From the NCBI RefSeq assembly GCF_012849055.1, contig NZ_CP051677.1:2308501-2372500 (forward strand): a stretch of DNA of 64,000 bases, given 5' to 3'. The DNA comes from Spirosoma rhododendri. GTDB taxonomy: Bacteria; Bacteroidota; Bacteroidia; Cytophagales; Spirosomataceae. Shown piece after piece: positions 28,773-37,153 of this stretch (position 1 is the first letter of the stretch; each line of letters opens with the position of its first letter). Under the pieces are notes generated by a model. The model was not told the origin of the DNA and did no database searches. It saw only the letters and a list, made by a program, of their open reading frames with translations. The translations under genes and the position numbers were made by a program.

Positions 28773-30275
28773 ATGAAAAAAGTACTCCTTACCGGCACCG
28801 CGCTGCTGGCTTTTGCAGCCGCAGGCTTTGCCCAGACCAACACCGCCACCACCAATCAGAATGGCGACAAACAAACCGCTAGTCAGACGCAGACGGGCAA
28901 TTACCTAAAGTCGACGATCACCCAGGACAAGCAGGGTGGCACGAACGTCGGCAATTATGCGGGAACGCTTCAAACTAGCACGGGTGCGGCTGGCAATGAA
29001 GCGGTAATCAATCAGAACCTGAACTCAAAGTCGAACCGGGCGGCTGTAACGCAGTCGGGCGGTACGGGTAACAAGGGCACTATCACCCAGAGCAACAACA
29101 GCGGTGGTGGTGAATTGCAGGTGGGCAGCGGAACCACGCCGGCTGATGTGAAAGCAGCAGGTGGCAACTGGTCAGGTATTCTCCAGCAGGGCAGCAACAA
29201 CACCAACACGTACATCATTCAGGGGAATAACGCCAGCAAGAACTTCGGCGAGATTTACCAGTACGGCTCTGCCAACCGCCAGACATCGATTGACCAGTCT
29301 GACAACTCGAACGGCAACACGGCAAAGGTAAACCAGGGGACCAGCAATGCCCCTATCACGAATGGCAGGGTTCAGGTGTCGCAACAGGGCAACAGCCAGG
29401 ATAACGAAGCATACGTAACACAGTTGACAAGCAGCAATGACGCAACTGTCATTCAGAATGATAATAGCCGGGCTAACAAGGCAACTATAAATCAGACGGG
29501 TGGTATTGAATCGACGGCCAAGGTTGAGCAGCGGTATGGTTCGTCTGGTAACACGGCAACCGTTACACAGCAAGAGAGTAGTAATACGGGTACTGTCGAG
29601 CAGAATGAGAATAGTCATGGTAACACAGCTGATATCACGCAGAAAGGCTACGGAGGTGTGGCAACGATTAAGCAGAACACCAACTCCGCAGGCAATAAAG
29701 CATCGATCATGCAGGGTGGTGCCTTTAATCAGGGAGCCATCAATCAGACTAACGCATCTGGTAATAGAGCCGACATCAACCAGAAAGGGTATGAGAACGT
29801 GGCAGCCATCAATCAGACTAAGGCCGCTGGTAACGTAGCCGCCGTTAATCAGAACGGGAATTATAACACGGCAACCATTACTGAGAATTACGCAGATAAC
29901 GGCAAAGCAACCATCAACCAGAGTTTGGTACGGCCCGAAGGTGGTTCGAACACAGCCGAAATCCTGCAAGGCGACGGTTCCACGCACAGCTCCGGAAACA
30001 AGGCAACGATCAATCAGGACTTCAGCAAAAATACAGCGAAGTTGCAGCAGGTGGGAGTTGAGAACACGGCTGACCTGAGCCAAATGATGGGCGATTTCAA
30101 CGTGATTAAAGGTCTTGGCGATAGCCCGTATGCATTGCAGCAGGGAAACAACAATATGCTGAAGGTGACTCAAACTTCGGGTGACGGTACCAGCTCATAT
30201 GTACCCAACACTGCCAACGTAAGCCAGATCGGTAATGGCAACATGACAACGATCCGCCAGATGGGGGTCAATTAG
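28773..30275 (+). CDS. Curlin-repeat protein, 500 aa
   Basis: Secreted protein with signal peptide MKKVLLTGTALLAFAAAG (cleavage near FAQT) and a long array of curlin repeats of about 20-23 residues. The typical unit is seen in NTADITQKGYGGVATIKQ and NRADINQKGYENVAAINQ. Each repeat is expected to form one strand-loop-strand rung of an amyloid beta-solenoid. It is about three times longer than E. coli CsgA. It shares an operon with the small curlin gene upstream and is followed by a hairpin. Confidence 0.92.
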   Translation: MKKVLLTGTALLAFAAAGFAQTNTATTNQNGDKQTASQTQTGNYLKSTITQDKQGGTNVGNYAGTLQTSTGAAGNEAVINQNLNSKSNRAAVTQSGGTGNKGTITQSNNSGGGELQVGSGTTPADVKAAGGNWSGILQQGSNNTNTYIIQGNNASKNFGEIYQYGSANRQTSIDQSDNSNGNTAKVNQGTSNAPITNGRVQVSQQGNSQDNEAYVTQLTSSNDATVIQNDNSRANKATINQTGGIESTAKVEQRYGSSGNTATVTQQESSNTGTVEQNENSHGNTADITQKGYGGVATIKQNTNSAGNKASIMQGGAFNQGAINQTNASGNRADINQKGYENVAAINQTKAAGNVAAVNQNGNYNTATITENYADNGKATINQSLVRPEGGSNTAEILQGDGSTHSSGNKATINQDFSKNTAKLQQVGVENTADLSQMMGDFNVIKGLGDSPYALQQGNNNMLKVTQTSGDGTSSYVPNTANVSQIGNGNMTTIRQMGVN

Positions 30276-30289
30276 TCATTCCGAAGTCA

Positions 30290-30335
30290 TGAATCGGTTA
30301 TGATCGGTGTACTCCTGCCAATCATAACCGATTCA
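30290..30335 (+). terminator. Hairpin after the 500-aa curlin gene
   Basis: A perfect 15-bp stem (TGAATCGGTTATGAT / ATCATAACCGATTCA) begins 15 bases past the stop codon. There is no long T run. Confidence 0.6.
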
Positions 30336-30340
30336 GCAAA

Positions 30341-30865
30341 TGGTCGAAACAGATCGTATAAACCCCAACGTTCGCAAGGTAAATCTACTCGTGCGACCGG
30401 CAACAAGTAGCCGATTCTGCGTGAGCGGCAACAAGGTAGATTGTTCGTCAACAGTGGGTTAGCTAAGTGCTATAATCATTCACACCTGATAAAGCGCAGT
30501 TGATATACAACAAGCTGAGTTTGGTACACGAATGACCAGATGATACCCGAACGAGAAGTGGCGGATGGGTGTGCAGAGTAGTCTAATGGATGTAGTGCAT
30601 CAATACAATTCTTTCTATCCATAACCACAATAAGTACCATGAAAATGTCCGCTCGAATCAACGCTCTGTTGATCGAACATGAACCCGGTCTGGCCATGCA
30701 CCTGACCGACGGGCCGGGAGAAGGCTACCGCGTCGGTATTGCCAGCAAGGGCCCCAAGTCCCCCGAACTTTATCAGACAACCATCGTCGATGTCGCCATC
30801 AAAGGGGGAATAAAACAGCATCGAAACTGCTTGTTACCTGCTGGCCCATGCCGATCAGTCATCTG
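30341..30865 (+). repeat. Decayed copy of the ABC-tail/LytTR segment
   Basis: Related along its length to 26965-27525 with many substitutions and short deletions. It starts in the last codons of the ABC gene (TCGAAACAGATCGTATAAAC), includes the noncoding gap (TTGATATACAACAAGCTGAG) and continues into the regulator N-terminus. Its left edge lies just after the hairpin of the preceding curlin gene. Confidence 0.85.
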
Positions 30866-30872
30866 GCGGTAG
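30639..30872 (+). pseudogene. Truncated LytTR regulator pseudogene
   Basis: A 77-codon frame whose product (INALLIEHEPGLAMHLTDG at the start) aligns to the first 85 residues of the LytTR regulator at 27266. A deletion of about 15 bases has removed the stretch with the phospho-acceptor Asp (VDVAIKGG here, VDVVLCDIVIKG in the parent). The acidic pair is also altered (EHEP for EDEP). The rest of the receiver and the whole DNA-binding domain are missing. It is a remnant of a duplication and is probably not functional. Confidence 0.85.
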
Positions 30873-31298
30873 CACCGAAAACAACGCCTGTCTGAGACAG
30901 CGTAGCGGTGATACAGCTGCTTTTTGCTGGGGGCGTTTAGTTGAGCAGCCTGTGTTATCAGCTGTCGACTCAGGTACATAAGCAACTCACGTAAGCCACT
31001 TACAATTCATGTAAGCCGCGGGCTGTCAATTAGTCGACGCCCACAGGGAATAGTTATGTTCCCGAACGACGATTCGTGTGCCCGAACCGCCCAATATGGG
31101 CTAAGTCGGCCATTCCGAATTTACCCATCGTAGTTCACCGGACAACGCAGGGTAACGCACGTACAACAAGGTGATAACGCTCGCTGGCCAGGAGTCAATC
31201 GCCCAGAGAAAACGCTCTTACGACACAGAAAGGCGCATAAGACGCTAAAAGACCTTACGTTCCAATTCATCCTTTTTTAATTTTTACCATCCAAAACC
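30873..31298 (+). other. 426-base noncoding gap upstream of the third curlin gene
   Basis: No gene was found. It contains the direct repeats at 30976-31016. The last 40 bases are T-rich (CCTTTTTTAATTTTTACC) and probably belong to the leader of the next gene. Part may be eroded coding sequence left by the duplication, but no similarity was recognised by eye. Confidence 0.5.
30976..31016 (+). promoter_or_regulatory. Direct repeats upstream of the third curlin gene
   Basis: ACATAAGC (30976), ACGTAAGC (30989) and ATGTAAGC (31009). The last two, extended to TCACGTAAGCC and TCATGTAAGCC, are 20 bases apart, close to the spacing of LytTR sites. The resemblance to the TTCAC repeats near 28.05 kb is weak. 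Confidence 0.3.
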
Positions 31299-32054
31299 AT
31301 GAAAAAAGTAATTCTTTCTCTTTCTGCTGCATGTGCAATCACCACTGCTTTTGCTCAAAACCAAGCTACCCTCGATCAATCTGGAAATAGCCAACAGGCA
31401 ACAATAAAGCAAGCTGGCCAAAACCAAGCTTTAGTTACACAGAACAACGGGGCAGGAACGGCTGGTGGTAATATCCTAACGTCTAGCCAGACAGGGACCT
31501 TTAACTACCTGAAGTCTACGCAGTCTGGAACGACGAACACAGCCGATTTTAAGCAGTACATGCAGGGTAGTTCGTACGCCACCTCGACTCAAACGGGAAC
31601 CTCAAACAAGATCACATCGGAGCAGGCGAGCATCACCCGTACATCTGCCTCGGGGTATTTCACTCAAGACGGTACCAGCAACGAAGCAACACTCAGCCAG
31701 GTTGACAATGTTGATGGTCAGGGAGGCACACTAGCTACATTTAAGCAAACCGGTAATAGCAACGTAGCATCTATTAAGCAGGGTGATGCGAAAACTGGTG
31801 ACGCGAACACGGCTACCATTACCCAGAACGGTAACTCGAACAAAGCTAAGCTTGAGCAATTAGGCGTTCTGAACAATGCCGACTTTTCTCAAGTTGGCAA
31901 CAGCAACGTAATCAAAGGGTTGAGTGGTGATGTCGCCCTTCAGAACGGTACGTCTAACAACCTCACGATTAGCCAGACCAGTAATTTCAACACTGCTTCG
32001 GTTGGTCAGACTGGCATGGGAAACATGGGCAATATCCAGCAGGGTAACCAATAA
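31299..32054 (+). CDS. Curlin-repeat protein, 251 aa
   Basis: Secreted protein (signal peptide ending TTAFAQ) with curlin repeats through the whole mature part, ending in a final repeat and MGNIQQGNQ. Units such as NKAKLEQLGVLNNADFSQVG and NLTISQTSNFNTASVGQ are clear. The length is closest to a conventional major curlin such as CsgA among the larger paralogs. The start of the gene uses more AT-rich codons than its neighbours. It has its own strong terminator and a long upstream region, so it may be transcribed alone. Assignment as the major subunit is inference. Confidence 0.92.
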   Translation: MKKVILSLSAACAITTAFAQNQATLDQSGNSQQATIKQAGQNQALVTQNNGAGTAGGNILTSSQTGTFNYLKSTQSGTTNTADFKQYMQGSSYATSTQTGTSNKITSEQASITRTSASGYFTQDGTSNEATLSQVDNVDGQGGTLATFKQTGNSNVASIKQGDAKTGDANTATITQNGNSNKAKLEQLGVLNNADFSQVGNSNVIKGLSGDVALQNGTSNNLTISQTSNFNTASVGQTGMGNMGNIQQGNQ

Positions 32055-32092
32055 TTGGTTCGCTTGAGCGGCTCAAGCCTGCAATGGTACTA

Positions 32093-32127
32093 ACAAGCCG
32101 CCCTCCTGGCAGGGCGGCTTGTTTCTA
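32093..32127 (+). terminator. Rho-independent terminator after the 251-aa curlin gene
   Basis: A 12-bp GC-rich perfect stem (ACAAGCCGCCCT / AGGGCGGCTTGT) with a short loop is followed by a T-rich tail. Confidence 0.85.
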
Positions 32128-32222
32128 TTCTACTTAAAAGGTATTGTACTCAATTCTTGCCTTTTCATATACAGCCTGCCATTAATCGGACTATTACTGT
32201 TCACCCTTTTCAATTTGTCCAC

Positions 32223-34838
32223 ATGAAGAAAAGTATCCTCACCGGTGTAGCGCTTATGGTTTTTGCCGCAGCAAGCTACGCTCAATCAAATCAGGCTACG
32301 CTCAATCAGGTCGGTAATCAGCAGATAGGAAACGTCACGCAGGTCGGCAATTCGTTACAATCGAACATCCAGCAAACGAGCGCTTCCGGGATTACCAACA
32401 CTGGAAACTACGCTAACACTTCGCAGGCCCCTAACTACTTGCCGTCGTCGTCTAACCAGGCCACTATCAATCAGTTGGGCAACAAGTCTGGTTTCGCTAA
32501 CATAGGCCAGGAAGGTTCCGGCAATACGTCTACCATCAATCAGAATAACAATACAGGTGGCAATGGCATCCAGAGCACAGCGGCCAGCGCACCGGGTACC
32601 GTAGCCGACGCCAACAACGTTCCCAATCAGGCGGGTATCAATGCCGTAACGGGCAACGGAGGCAACTACGCCAATACGTACCAACGGGGGGATAATGAGA
32701 CTGTAACTGTTAACCAGAACAACAGTTCAGCGAGTAACTACACCGATGTCCGGCAAGATGGCGGGGGGGGACAAACGGTAACCGTGAACCAGAACAACAC
32801 CAGTTCTGGCAATAAGACAACCACTAATCAGTTTGGCTTTTCCAACAACCTGAACGTTAGTCAGTCCAACAATTCGTCGGGCAACACGGCGGCTGTTCGC
32901 CAGGGATTCTCGGCGGCTGTGAGTGGCCCAAACACAAACGGAGCGCTGGCTACTGTTGAGCAGAATGGTCTTGTTGGTGGGGCGGCCAGCAGCGGTAACC
33001 AGTCGACAATTAACCAGATCGCAACGGGTGGTGGCACAACGGCGCTCAGTCAGCAAAATGCAGGTGGATTGGGTGCGTCGCTGGGCAACACGGCGCAGAT
33101 CGATCAACGCAATGGTAGTCATCAGGCTACCGTTCAGCAGAATAACAAAAGCACAAACAACACGGGTACCGTGTCGCAGCAGGGTTCGGGCAACGGCGCT
33201 ACCGTTGTTCAGTCTGTGAACAGTGCTGGCAACCGGTCGGCTGTTGTACAAACCGGTACCAATGGTCAGGCCTTTACCAATCAGCTGGGTACATCGGCCA
33301 TTGTCAGCTCGGAAAACAGAATTTCGGTTGATCAGGCGGGTGATCGGCAAACAGCAACGATCAACCAGAATGCCGGCACTAACGGGCCAAGCAGTGGCAA
33401 CCGCAGTACCAGCACGCAGCGGGGAGCACTCAATACAACGACCGTTAACCAGAACGACTGGAGTATAGGAAACCAATCGACAGTAACGCAGTACGGGGCC
33501 GGTACTACTGCCAACACGGTTGTGGTCAACCAATCGGGTACGTCGGCACGGCCCACTGTGAACAACAAGGCAACTGTTTCGCAGGGAACAGCGGCATCTG
33601 CCTGGGATAACAACAGGTCAACGACGTCTCAACTGGGTACTTTCAACGAAGTCACTGTGGCCCAGATAGGTGGCAACAGTAATGCGGTTTCATCTGAACA
33701 GACAGGTAACCAGAACGTATCTACCCACAACCAGAATGGAGCGTCGAACTCGATTGTCGAGTTTACATATGGCAGCAACAACCGGCTTGACGTCATGCAA
33801 GCAGGAACGGCCAACGGAGCCCGGATTCAGATGCTGCCAAACGGTACGGTAGGTGGTAATGATAACAATAACAGCAAGATTGCTCAATCGGGTGCGGCCA
33901 ACTACGCGGAACTGAATCTGAGAGCAGCCAACTCGTCGCTGCCTGGCTCTCCCAACTTCCTGATCGACCAGACAGGTCGGAGCAATTTTGCCAAACTGGA
34001 GGTGCGTGGTAGTTCAGGCACCGGTTCAGGCAATCCCGGCCTGAATAACTCGGTTCAGATTGTTCAATCGGCATCATCGGCAGGCGGTACCCTGGGTCAA
34101 ACGGCCAACGGGTTAGTCTGGGGCGATCAGAACGCGGTAACCATCAATCAGTCGGGCGTTGACGACAACACCATCGGTGGTACAACAACCGGGCAGTATG
34201 GTTTCGAAGTTAAAGGCAACAACAACACGGTTGGCTTAACGCAAAATGGCAACAAAAACAGCATCAACATGGGTATCACCGGTGGTATTGCGGGTCATGG
34301 AAACAAGGTGGCCATTAACCAGACCAACAGCAATAACCAGGTAGGCACAGGGTTCGGTGGTGGCTCAACAGTTACGGATGCCTCTGCCCGAGGGTTGTAC
34401 ATTACCGGCAACGGCAACTCAGTTGACATCAGCCAGGATGGTGGCGACGAAGTAAAAGTACTCCAGAATGGTGATGACAAACTAGTGGTCAAACAGCAGA
34501 ATGGTATGTCGAACGTTGCTCAGTCGAACCGGGTGCTTATTGACCAGGGAGCGGGGAGTCAGGACGCTGCCATTACGCAGAACGGCGCAGGCAACTTTGT
34601 GTACGGCCTGGGCGGTGCGGGCACGTTTGCCGTACAGGGTGGTGGATCGCCCAACAAAGCGGTTGTGACCCAGAGTGCAGCGAACGGTTTTACGAACGAA
34701 CTGCGCCTTAGCCAGATCAGTACGGGTGCTATGAATATGGCAACGGTCACTCAAAATGCAACGGGAGCCAGTAATCTGGCCACAATCAATCAGAATGGGT
34801 CGGGCAATACGGCTACGATCAATCAAGCGGCTAACTAA
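32223..34838 (+). CDS. Giant curlin-repeat protein, 871 aa
   Basis: The signal peptide (MKKSILTGVALMVFAAASYA) is followed by over 800 residues of curlin-type repeats (for example NQSTINQIATGG, NTAQIDQRNGSHQATVQQ and, at the end, NLATINQNGSGNTATINQ). Between about residues 550 and 760 the repeats become less regular, with longer Gly/Asn-rich loops. The product is roughly six times longer than E. coli CsgA. A frame open 22 codons upstream is rejected because the later ATG starts a normal signal peptide. It has separate hairpins before and after it. Confidence 0.9.
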   Translation: MKKSILTGVALMVFAAASYAQSNQATLNQVGNQQIGNVTQVGNSLQSNIQQTSASGITNTGNYANTSQAPNYLPSSSNQATINQLGNKSGFANIGQEGSGNTSTINQNNNTGGNGIQSTAASAPGTVADANNVPNQAGINAVTGNGGNYANTYQRGDNETVTVNQNNSSASNYTDVRQDGGGGQTVTVNQNNTSSGNKTTTNQFGFSNNLNVSQSNNSSGNTAAVRQGFSAAVSGPNTNGALATVEQNGLVGGAASSGNQSTINQIATGGGTTALSQQNAGGLGASLGNTAQIDQRNGSHQATVQQNNKSTNNTGTVSQQGSGNGATVVQSVNSAGNRSAVVQTGTNGQAFTNQLGTSAIVSSENRISVDQAGDRQTATINQNAGTNGPSSGNRSTSTQRGALNTTTVNQNDWSIGNQSTVTQYGAGTTANTVVVNQSGTSARPTVNNKATVSQGTAASAWDNNRSTTSQLGTFNEVTVAQIGGNSNAVSSEQTGNQNVSTHNQNGASNSIVEFTYGSNNRLDVMQAGTANGARIQMLPNGTVGGNDNNNSKIAQSGAANYAELNLRAANSSLPGSPNFLIDQTGRSNFAKLEVRGSSGTGSGNPGLNNSVQIVQSASSAGGTLGQTANGLVWGDQNAVTINQSGVDDNTIGGTTTGQYGFEVKGNNNTVGLTQNGNKNSINMGITGGIAGHGNKVAINQTNSNNQVGTGFGGGSTVTDASARGLYITGNGNSVDISQDGGDEVKVLQNGDDKLVVKQQNGMSNVAQSNRVLIDQGAGSQDAAITQNGAGNFVYGLGGAGTFAVQGGGSPNKAVVTQSAANGFTNELRLSQISTGAMNMATVTQNATGASNLATINQNGSGNTATINQAAN

Positions 34839-34846
34839 ATGCTCGA

Positions 34847-34884
34847 CGGGAAGGCTGAATTCGTTTGTCCAGCCTTCCCGTTTA
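34847..34884 (+). terminator. Hairpin terminator after the giant curlin gene
   Basis: An 11-bp perfect stem (CGGGAAGGCTG / CAGCCTTCCCG) followed by TTTA, nine bases past the stop codon. Confidence 0.7.
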
Positions 34885-34912
34885 GAACAGATTACCCATA
34901 AACCTTATCATT

Positions 34913-35311
34913 ATGAAAAACATCATCCTTTTAGGGCTGGCGGCTTTGGGGGCCACATCGGCCACTGCACAAAATACAGCGGTTGTCACGCAGCAGGGTA
35001 ACACGCACGAATTATCGGTTGTGCAGCGTGGCTCGGGCAACACATCGGTGGTTAACCAGACAACTGCCGGGTCTTCAAATAGGGTAGCCATCACGCAGTC
35101 GGGCGCTAATAACGTCACCACTATTAATCAGGGTGGAGAGTCGACCCGCAGTGATACCAGCACGCAAAATACAGTCACGGCAACACAGGCTGGCGAGGGG
35201 GAAACCATCATAAACCAAACCAACGGAGGCAATACGATAAGTGTCTATCAGTCTGGTATGGCCCCCACCGACAAAAAGAAGAAAACCAGCCCAAAGCGGT
35301 CTACAAACTAG
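34913..35311 (+). CDS. Small curlin-repeat protein with Lys-rich tail
   Basis: A protein of 132 residues with a signal peptide (ending ATAQN), a few curlin repeats (NTSVVNQTTAGSSNRVAITQ) and a basic tail after GMAPTD (KKKKTSPKRSTN). Size, N-terminus and tail type match the 134-residue curlin at 28338, so the two are probably paralogs. By analogy with the charged end of CsgB, a nucleating or anchoring subunit is likely. About 170 bases without recognised signals separate it from the next gene. Confidence 0.83.
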   Translation: MKNIILLGLAALGATSATAQNTAVVTQQGNTHELSVVQRGSGNTSVVNQTTAGSSNRVAITQSGANNVTTINQGGESTRSDTSTQNTVTATQAGEGETIINQTNGGNTISVYQSGMAPTDKKKKTSPKRSTN

Positions 35312-35484
35312 TTACGGCGGAGCCGATTACCGACGCTGTCAGACCAGTAAGAGACGAATTCAGGCAATACAGTATCAGGCTATAACAACTCAGTACGGAT
35401 CAGGTAGTTGGCATATTTACGCCAATCGTACCGGCAGTCGATGCGCAATGCTTACTAGGTAGTAACCCAATGTCAGATTTACTC

Positions 35485-36090
35485 ATGAAACGTCTATTTA
35501 TCTTGCTGCTTGGTATGATTTGTGGAACGGCTAGTGCTCAGGTGAATTCAGTTCCAACAAACAGTCTGGATGCTTATTGGAACCTGACTTCGATACCAAA
35601 TCAGGCGCAGGTAAGTTTACAACCGGGTCTGACAAATCTGGCTGGCCTGAGCGGTTCCAGCAATGAGGTTACCGCACGGCAGGATGGCCTCAACAACACA
35701 GCGCAGCTATCCGTTATGGCAGGTTCCCAAAATCAACTGACGCTTACGCAGGCCAACAATGCCAACTACGCAGATGCCACATTGTCGGGCGTCAGCAACA
35801 CCATTGTTATCAATCAAACGGGGGGAAACAACAACCTCGCCTTCGGGCTAAACGGTACCAACAACCGGCTCGCGCTTACGCAGGACGGGGGCGATCGGCT
35901 CCAGATGGTAGGGCTTCAGCAGAACAACACCCGTCTCGAAGTGAATCAGGGGGCTGGTAATAACTCGCTGACTATAGATAATACGACGTTGTTCAAAGAC
36001 GTCAATGGCACCGGTATCCCTAACCTACGCATCGAACAAACGGGGGGCGCTACAGCTACCATCCAGAACGGGCGGATTTTTGGCAATTAA
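35485..36090 (+). CDS. Curlin-like minor subunit upstream of csgE
   Basis: A protein of 201 residues starting MKRLFILLLGMICG with a signal peptide ending ASAQ. Curlin-like repeats are present but irregular (NEVTARQDGLNNTAQLSV, then NTIVINQTGGNNNLAF and NRLALTQDGG). The mature N-terminus carries a non-repeat segment with Trp (NSLDAYWNLTSIPNQ). It stops four bases before csgE, so the two are co-translated. A role as a CsgB-like nucleator or minor subunit is inferred. An in-frame ATG 15 bases upstream is possible. Confidence 0.83.
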   Translation: MKRLFILLLGMICGTASAQVNSVPTNSLDAYWNLTSIPNQAQVSLQPGLTNLAGLSGSSNEVTARQDGLNNTAQLSVMAGSQNQLTLTQANNANYADATLSGVSNTIVINQTGGNNNLAFGLNGTNNRLALTQDGGDRLQMVGLQQNNTRLEVNQGAGNNSLTIDNTTLFKDVNGTGIPNLRIEQTGGATATIQNGRIFGN

Positions 36091-36094
36091 AGCG

Positions 36095-36619
36095 ATGACG
36101 ACCTTACGTAACCTACTGCTCATTTGTCTGGTGCTGCTCCAGCTGGTCTGCCGGGCACAGGACCCAGATCTGGACGGCAAACTCATTGAGGAGACAATGA
36201 GCGAAGCAGTTATAGCCGAAGAGGGAACCGAGACATTGCTGCTCGACAACACCCGGTCAAAAATCGGGCGTGATTTCTACGAAGCATTCTTCCGGTATTA
36301 CGCCGAGCTTCCCAAAGCAGCGTCGCCCGCCCTGATGCCCGCTGACAGTACGGTTAAAGTAACGCCCAACCTTGAACTGGATATCAACGCGTTTATCGTC
36401 ACCATTGAGGAACTGCCTGCTTTTGGCGTTGGCACGAGCATCATATCTATCTCCCTGAACGACCAGCTTATCTGGCAGAATTACATACAGGCCCGGCAGG
36501 ATGTCCTCGAAGCGTACGCCCTCAATGCGGCTGAGACAATCAACCAGTACGTTGTCAATTATCAGGAAGTGCAACGATCACTGGAAAGCGACGACCAAAA
36601 GGGAAGTGGCATGTTTTAA
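36095..36619 (+). CDS. csgE: Curli assembly factor CsgE
   Basis: A periplasmic protein of 174 residues with a signal peptide (ending CRAQ). In E. coli, CsgE caps the CsgG channel and delivers curlin subunits to it. The conserved part runs from about residue 45 (SKIGRDFYEAFFRYYAEL) and includes FIVTIEELPAFGVGTSI and LIWQNYIQARQDVLEAYA, matching CsgE. It is longer than the E. coli form (129 residues) because of an N-terminal extension. The frame is open 30 codons upstream inside the preceding gene, but the later ATG gives a signal peptide. Confidence 0.94.
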   Translation: MTTLRNLLLICLVLLQLVCRAQDPDLDGKLIEETMSEAVIAEEGTETLLLDNTRSKIGRDFYEAFFRYYAELPKAASPALMPADSTVKVTPNLELDINAFIVTIEELPAFGVGTSIISISLNDQLIWQNYIQARQDVLEAYALNAAETINQYVVNYQEVQRSLESDDQKGSGMF

Positions 36620-36651
36620 TTACAGGAACCCCTCTCGTACTAGAATCTATT

Positions 36652-37074
36652 ATGAAAAAACTTTTACTGGCAGCCTTCTTACTGATTGGTTTAGCCGCAC
36701 GTTCATCAGCGCAATCGTTCGTGTACCACCCCAACAACCCCAACTTCGGCGGTAACACGTTCAACTATTCCTGGATGCTAAGCCAGGCTCAGGCCCAGGA
36801 TCGTAACGTCGATCCTACAGCCAGACGGACAGCATTCGCCAGTAGTACGTCCAACAGTGCGCTCTCAACGTTTGCCCAGAATTTACAGAATCAGCTGCTA
36901 AGCCGAATCACCAATAATCTGTTGAGCAAGCAATTTGGGGAGTCGTCTTTGCAGCCGGGCACGTACAAGTTCGGCGATTTTCAGGTCGAAATATCGAATG
37001 GTACGGATGGTATCGTTCTGCGGATCGTGGATGGAAAAGGGGGCGAGACGTCAATTACGATTCCTTATTTCTGA
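36652..37074 (+). CDS. csgF: Curli assembly factor CsgF
   Basis: A protein of 140 residues, signal peptide ending SSAQ. The mature N-terminus YHPNNPNFGGNTFNYSW followed by LSQAQAQ is the signature segment of CsgF, which in E. coli inserts into the CsgG channel and couples secretion to nucleation at the cell surface. The C-terminal half (GDFQVEISNGTDGIVLRIVD) forms the expected beta domain. It lies 32 bases behind csgE and 79 before csgG. Confidence 0.95.
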   Translation: MKKLLLAAFLLIGLAARSSAQSFVYHPNNPNFGGNTFNYSWMLSQAQAQDRNVDPTARRTAFASSTSNSALSTFAQNLQNQLLSRITNNLLSKQFGESSLQPGTYKFGDFQVEISNGTDGIVLRIVDGKGGETSITIPYF

Positions 37075-37153
37075 TCGGGCGATATCCAATAAAAACCCCT
37101 TCGCCTTCAGTCGGTAGGCTCCACCCACTCGTACCTTCTCTTTTTCTATTTCC

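Noticed and set aside
29172..30173. A 333-codon open frame opposite the 500-aa curlin gene
   Set aside because: The curlin repeats produce a regular open complement; the product looks like an artefact of the repeat.
32727..33533. A 268-codon open frame opposite the giant curlin gene
   Set aside because: Same reason: the complement of a repetitive coding region without signal peptide or domain.
28773..34838. Repeated units that could suggest a CRISPR array
   Set aside because: The units are in frame with the protein repeats, vary at the third codon position, and have no constant repeat-spacer structure.
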